Source of the DNA: Aliivibrio finisterrensis
Lineage (GTDB): Bacteria; Pseudomonadota; Gammaproteobacteria; Enterobacterales; Vibrionaceae
DNA: 64,000 nt
Reading direction: 5' to 3'
Assembly: GCF_008933155.1 (NCBI RefSeq)
Contig: NZ_WBVP01000008.1
Span: forward strand, 1-64,000
In this document: piece by piece, positions 61,275 through 64,000 of the stretch
Numbering within the stretch: position 1 is the first letter of the stretch
How the letters are laid out: each line of letters starts with the position of its first letter
The notes under the pieces: model-generated
Told to the model about the DNA's origin: nothing
The model's input: only the letters and a program-made list of their open reading frames with translations
The model's database searches: none
Made by a program: the position numbers and the translations under genes

Positions 61275-61288
61275 TTGACATATATCAA
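61275..61288. promoter_or_regulatory. FNR box upstream of fnr
   Basis: TTGAC-ATAT-ATCAA matches the FNR consensus TTGAT-N4-ATCAA with one mismatch. It lies 20 bases before the fnr start and suggests negative autoregulation, as in E. coli. Confidence 0.8.
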
Positions 61289-61308
61289 TTATAAGAGCAT
61301 TGAATGAG

Positions 61309-62061
61309 ATGATGTCAGATAACTCAGCAAACAAACGAATCCAATCAGGCGGATGTGCTATTCACTGCCAAGATTGCAGTATCAGTCAATTATGTATTCC
61401 TTTTACTTTAAATGAGTCTGAGCTTGATCAGCTTGATGAAATCATTGAACGTAAAAAACCGATTCAAAAAGGTCAGGAACTGTTTAAAGCTGGCGATGAA
61501 TTGAAATCTTTATACGCTATTCGTTCAGGCACAATCAAAAGCTACACAATTACTGAACAAGGTGACGAGCAGATCACTGCATTCCACTTAGCGGGTGACC
61601 TTGTTGGCTTTGATGCTATCACTGATGCTGAGCACCCAAGCTTTGCTCAAGCTCTTGAAACATCTATGGTATGTGAAATACCTTATGAAATCCTTGATGA
61701 TCTATCGGGTAAAATGCCAAAACTTCGTCAACAAATCATGCGTTTGATGAGTAACGAAATCAAAGGCGATCAAGAGATGATTTTGCTGCTGTCTAAGAAA
61801 AATGCAGAAGAACGTTTAGCGGCATTCTTATATAACTTATCGACACGTTTCCATCAGCGTGGTTTCTCACCAAGAGAGTTTCGTTTAACAATGACTCGTG
61901 GTGATATTGGTAATTACCTTGGGTTAACTGTTGAAACAATCAGCCGTTTATTAGGTCGTTTCCAAAAAAGTGAAATGTTAGCAGTTAAAGGTAAATACAT
62001 CACAATCAATGATCATGATGCTTTAGCTCAACTTGCTGGATCAGCAAAAGAAATTAAGTAA
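61309..62061 (+). CDS. fnr: Oxygen-responsive transcription regulator FNR
   Basis: The 250-residue protein has cluster ligands C20, C23, C29 and C122 at exactly the E. coli numbering when the ATG at 61309 is used, which is why that start was chosen over a TTG at 61300. A cAMP-binding-type sensory domain and a C-terminal helix-turn-helix ([23 protein letters not shown], recognised as E-T-I-S-R) follow. The [4Fe-4S] form is an active dimer without oxygen. It lies downstream of the cbb3 assembly genes and upstream of uspE, an order shared with many Vibrionaceae. A terminator follows. Confidence 0.97.
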   Translation: MMSDNSANKRIQSGGCAIHCQDCSISQLCIPFTLNESELDQLDEIIERKKPIQKGQELFKAGDELKSLYAIRSGTIKSYTITEQGDEQITAFHLAGDLVGFDAITDAEHPSFAQALETSMVCEIPYEILDDLSGKMPKLRQQIMRLMSNEIKGDQEMILLLSKKNAEERLAAFLYNLSTRFHQRGFSPREFRLTMTRGDIGNYLGLTVETISRLLGRFQKSEMLAVKGKYITINDHDALAQLAGSAKEIK

Positions 62062-62082
62062 ATTATATAAATAGAAACATTT

Positions 62083-62122
62083 AAAAAGTGAGGTATATCT
62101 TCTGATGTACCTCACTTTTTTA
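62083..62122 (+). terminator. Rho-independent terminator after fnr
   Basis: AAAAAGTGAGGTA (62083-62095) pairs with TACCTCACTTTTT (62108-62120), a perfect 13-bp stem with a T tail. Confidence 0.93.
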
Positions 62123-62210
62123 TATCTAATTTCTCCATATTCCCCTTCAAACTGCTAAAGTAAAGAAAAGAAAATGATTTTATGAATTGGTTTTTACCAA
62201 GGAGGTTAAT

Positions 62211-63158
62211 ATGAACCGCTACCGTAAAATACTTGTTGTTGGGATAATTGATCAGGATGAACAACCCGCTTTAGACCGTGCGCTAGATATAGCAAAGCGC
62301 AGCACAAAATCTTCTGAAATAACGTTATTTTGCACAACGTATGATTTTTCTTATGAAATGACATCTATGCTATCTGCTGATGAGCGTACAGCTATGAGAA
62401 ATGGTGTTGTCTCTCAAAAAGTGAAAATGTTTGATGAGATTATCAATAATTATCTTATTCCAGAACATGTTACTATCAAAGTGAAAATGGTTTGGCATAA
62501 TCGGCCATATGAAGCCATCGTCAATGAAATCTTTAATGGCAGCTATAATTTATTAGTGAAATCTACTCGCCAGCACGCAAAATTAGAAACCGTTTTTTTT
62601 ACTCCAACTGACTGGCATTTATTACGTAAGTCCCCTATTCCTGTGCTTCTTGTAAAAGAGAGAACATGGCCAGAAAATGGTAATATATTAGCTTCAGTAC
62701 ACGTAGGTTCCGAAAATCCAACACACTTAACGCTCAATGATAAAATGGTCGATGAAGCTAAATATTTTGCAGAGGTTCTTAACTCAACACCACACCTAGT
62801 CAATGCTTATCCTTCAACCCCACCTTCAATTCATGCCGAACTGCCTGAGTTTGATGCAATACAATACAAAGACGCAATTCGTGGTCATCATTTAACAGAA
62901 ATGAAAGCACTAAGACAAAAGCATGGTATCCCTGAAGAACAAACACACGTATATGAAGGGCATACAGAAGAAATTATCTCTGAAGTAGAAGATGAATTAC
63001 ACGCAGCGCTTGTTATTCTTGGTACAACAGGAAGAACCGGTCTATCTGCTATCTTTATAGGAAATACTGCTGAGAACACATTAGACTTACTCAATAGTGA
63101 TATATTAGCGCTAAAACCTGAGGGATATATTAGTCCATTAGACCCTAATCATATCTAA
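62211..63158 (+). CDS. uspE: Universal stress protein E
   Basis: The 315-residue protein has two tandem Usp domains (MNRYRKILVVGIIDQ... and a second one ending LVILGTTGRTGLSAIFIGNTAENTLD, recognised as G-T-x-G-R-x-G and G-N-T-A-E), the same length as E. coli UspE (316). It is a cytoplasmic stress protein involved in motility and adhesion. An ATG further upstream at about 62187 would extend the frame, but the start at 62211 has a perfect AGGAGG. It lies after fnr, with a terminator between. Confidence 0.95.
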   Translation: MNRYRKILVVGIIDQDEQPALDRALDIAKRSTKSSEITLFCTTYDFSYEMTSMLSADERTAMRNGVVSQKVKMFDEIINNYLIPEHVTIKVKMVWHNRPYEAIVNEIFNGSYNLLVKSTRQHAKLETVFFTPTDWHLLRKSPIPVLLVKERTWPENGNILASVHVGSENPTHLTLNDKMVDEAKYFAEVLNSTPHLVNAYPSTPPSIHAELPEFDAIQYKDAIRGHHLTEMKALRQKHGIPEEQTHVYEGHTEEIISEVEDELHAALVILGTTGRTGLSAIFIGNTAENTLDLLNSDILALKPEGYISPLDPNHI

Positions 63159-63186
63159 TATTATCTTCATTAATAACGTAAGAAAT

Positions 63187-63208
63187 AAGGGTTACTTAAG
63201 TAGCCCTT
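63187..63208 (+). terminator. Probable terminator after uspE
   Basis: AAGGGTTACTT and AAGTAGCCCTT form an 11-bp stem with one G-U pair and no loop spacer; only a short T run (GTTT) follows. Confidence 0.55.
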
Positions 63209-63308
63209 GTTTAGCATTCCAAAATAATCTTTGTGGAAACTCGCTTATTGAATTTGATTGGGTATAATACCCGCCTTATCAGTTCCATCATTAGGTTAGA
63301 GTAAGTAA

Positions 63309-64000
63309 ATGAGCGAATTAACCAAAGCGCAGCAATATAATTTTAATAAGCTTCAAAAGAAGATCCGCCGTAATACAGGTAATGCCATTGTTGATTACAA
63401 CATGATTGAAGATGGCGATCGTATCATGGTATGTCTTTCTGGCGGTAAAGATAGCTTTACTATGCTTGATATCTTAATGAGCTTAAAGAAAAATGCGCCA
63501 ATCTCATTTGACTTAATTGCTGTGAATCTTGATCAAAAGCAACCTGGTTTCCCTTCTCATATTCTTCCTGAATATCTAGAAGAACTGGGCGTTGAATACA
63601 AGATCGTAGAAGAAGATACCTACTCTATCGTTCAAGATAAAATTCCTGAAGGCAAAACGACTTGTTCATTATGTTCACGTTTACGCCGTGGTATTCTCTA
63701 CCGTACCGCAAAAGAACTTGGTGCAACTAAGATTGCATTAGGGCATCATCGTGATGATATTTTAGAAACTATGTTCTTAAATATGTTCTATGGCGGTAAA
63801 TTAAAGGGTATGCCACCAAAATTAGTTTCTGATAATGGTGAGCACGTTGTTATTCGCCCACTGGCTTACTGTCGTGAAAAAGACATTATCAAGTACGCTG
63901 ATATGCGTAACTACCCGATTATTCCGTGTAATCTATGTGGCTCACAACCAAACATGCAACGTCAGAACGTTAAACAAATGCTAAACACATGGGATAAGCA
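63309..64000 (+). CDS. ttcA: tRNA 2-thiocytidine(32) biosynthesis protein TtcA (5' part)
   Basis: The ATG at 63309 opens a frame that runs off the window end (about 230 codons seen of roughly 300). The PP-loop motif is SGGKDS and two Cys pairs are visible ([10 protein letters not shown] and [12 protein letters not shown]), which in TtcA bind the iron-sulfur cluster with one more Cys. It thiolates C32 of certain tRNAs. A TATAAT box at 63263-63268 lies 40 bases upstream; no clear -35 was seen. Confidence 0.95.
   Translation, partial: MSELTKAQQYNFNKLQKKIRRNTGNAIVDYNMIEDGDRIMVCLSGGKDSFTMLDILMSLKKNAPISFDLIAVNLDQKQPGFPSHILPEYLEELGVEYKIVEEDTYSIVQDKIPEGKTTCSLCSRLRRGILYRTAKELGATKIALGHHRDDILETMFLNMFYGGKLKGMPPKLVSDNGEHVVIRPLAYCREKDIIKYADMRNYPIIPCNLCGSQPNMQRQNVKQMLNTWDK

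Overview
The window reads as a chromosomal segment of a low-GC gammaproteobacterium of the Vibrionaceae, most likely Aliivibrio (A. fischeri-like). This is inferred from the gene order msrC/proQ/prc, pyrD-zapC-rlmKL-uup, rmf-fabA-lonH-matP and ccoNOQP...fnr-uspE-ttcA, the 180-kDa NAD-glutamate dehydrogenase, and the AT-rich base composition. No tRNA, rRNA, CRISPR array, insertion sequence or prophage was seen. Almost everything is ordinary core chromosome. The accessory parts are the first 4.2 kb, a degraded sensor kinase near 52 kb and a few operon-specific additions.

Region by region. 1-4.2 kb: end of a defence-type operon (a SNF2 helicase fused to an Mrr-like nuclease, resembling ZorD of type I Zorya) followed by a convergent RelE/RelB toxin-antitoxin pair. 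4.5-9.5 kb: LysM lipoprotein; a LacI-type regulator, an 18-bp operator and an nhaC-malY/patB operon; yciA with a perfect CRP-site core. 9.5-12.6 kb: a TetR regulon with three matching operators (DUF417 membrane protein; tetR-VOC; two-domain glutaredoxin plus TVP38-family membrane protein). 12.7-18.8 kb: lipoprotein amidohydrolase, MATE exporter, TSUP permease, EF-P-like EfpL/YeiP, ThrE-like exporter. 18.9-29.5 kb: rsmF, letB, letA and an ABC exporter on the minus strand, and msrC, proQ and prc on the plus strand; the E. coli synteny is kept except for the ABC gene. 29.7-38.7 kb: a secreted hypothetical protein, pepN, a DUF2835 protein, a 160-bp imperfect palindromic repeat and NAD-GDH. 38.9-47.5 kb: pyrD, zapC, rlmKL, a DUF836 glutaredoxin, uup, a DUF3466 protein with a rhombosortase-type C-terminus, and rmf. 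47.7-51.3 kb: fabA with FadR and FabR operators, lonH, matP and a YceB-like lipoprotein. 51.7-53.4 kb: a FIST-hybrid histidine kinase pseudogene with three lesions. 53.5-64 kb: cbb3 oxidase structural genes, the ccoH/ccoI/ccoS assembly genes, a TauE/SafE-like protein, fnr with an FNR box in its own promoter, uspE and the start of ttcA.

Functional themes: microaerobic respiration and its oxygen sensor are encoded together. Outer-membrane lipid transport (letAB) shares an operon with an ABC exporter. MatP is surrounded by three perfect matS sites, all in the last 15 kb, so the right part of the window probably lies in the chromosome terminus macrodomain. I found no clearly undescribed multi-gene system. 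The best leads are the truncated defence operon at the left edge, the three-operator TetR regulon, the LacI-nhaC-malY unit, and an uncharacterised Met/Cys-rich membrane protein divergent from ccoN behind a 19-bp palindrome.
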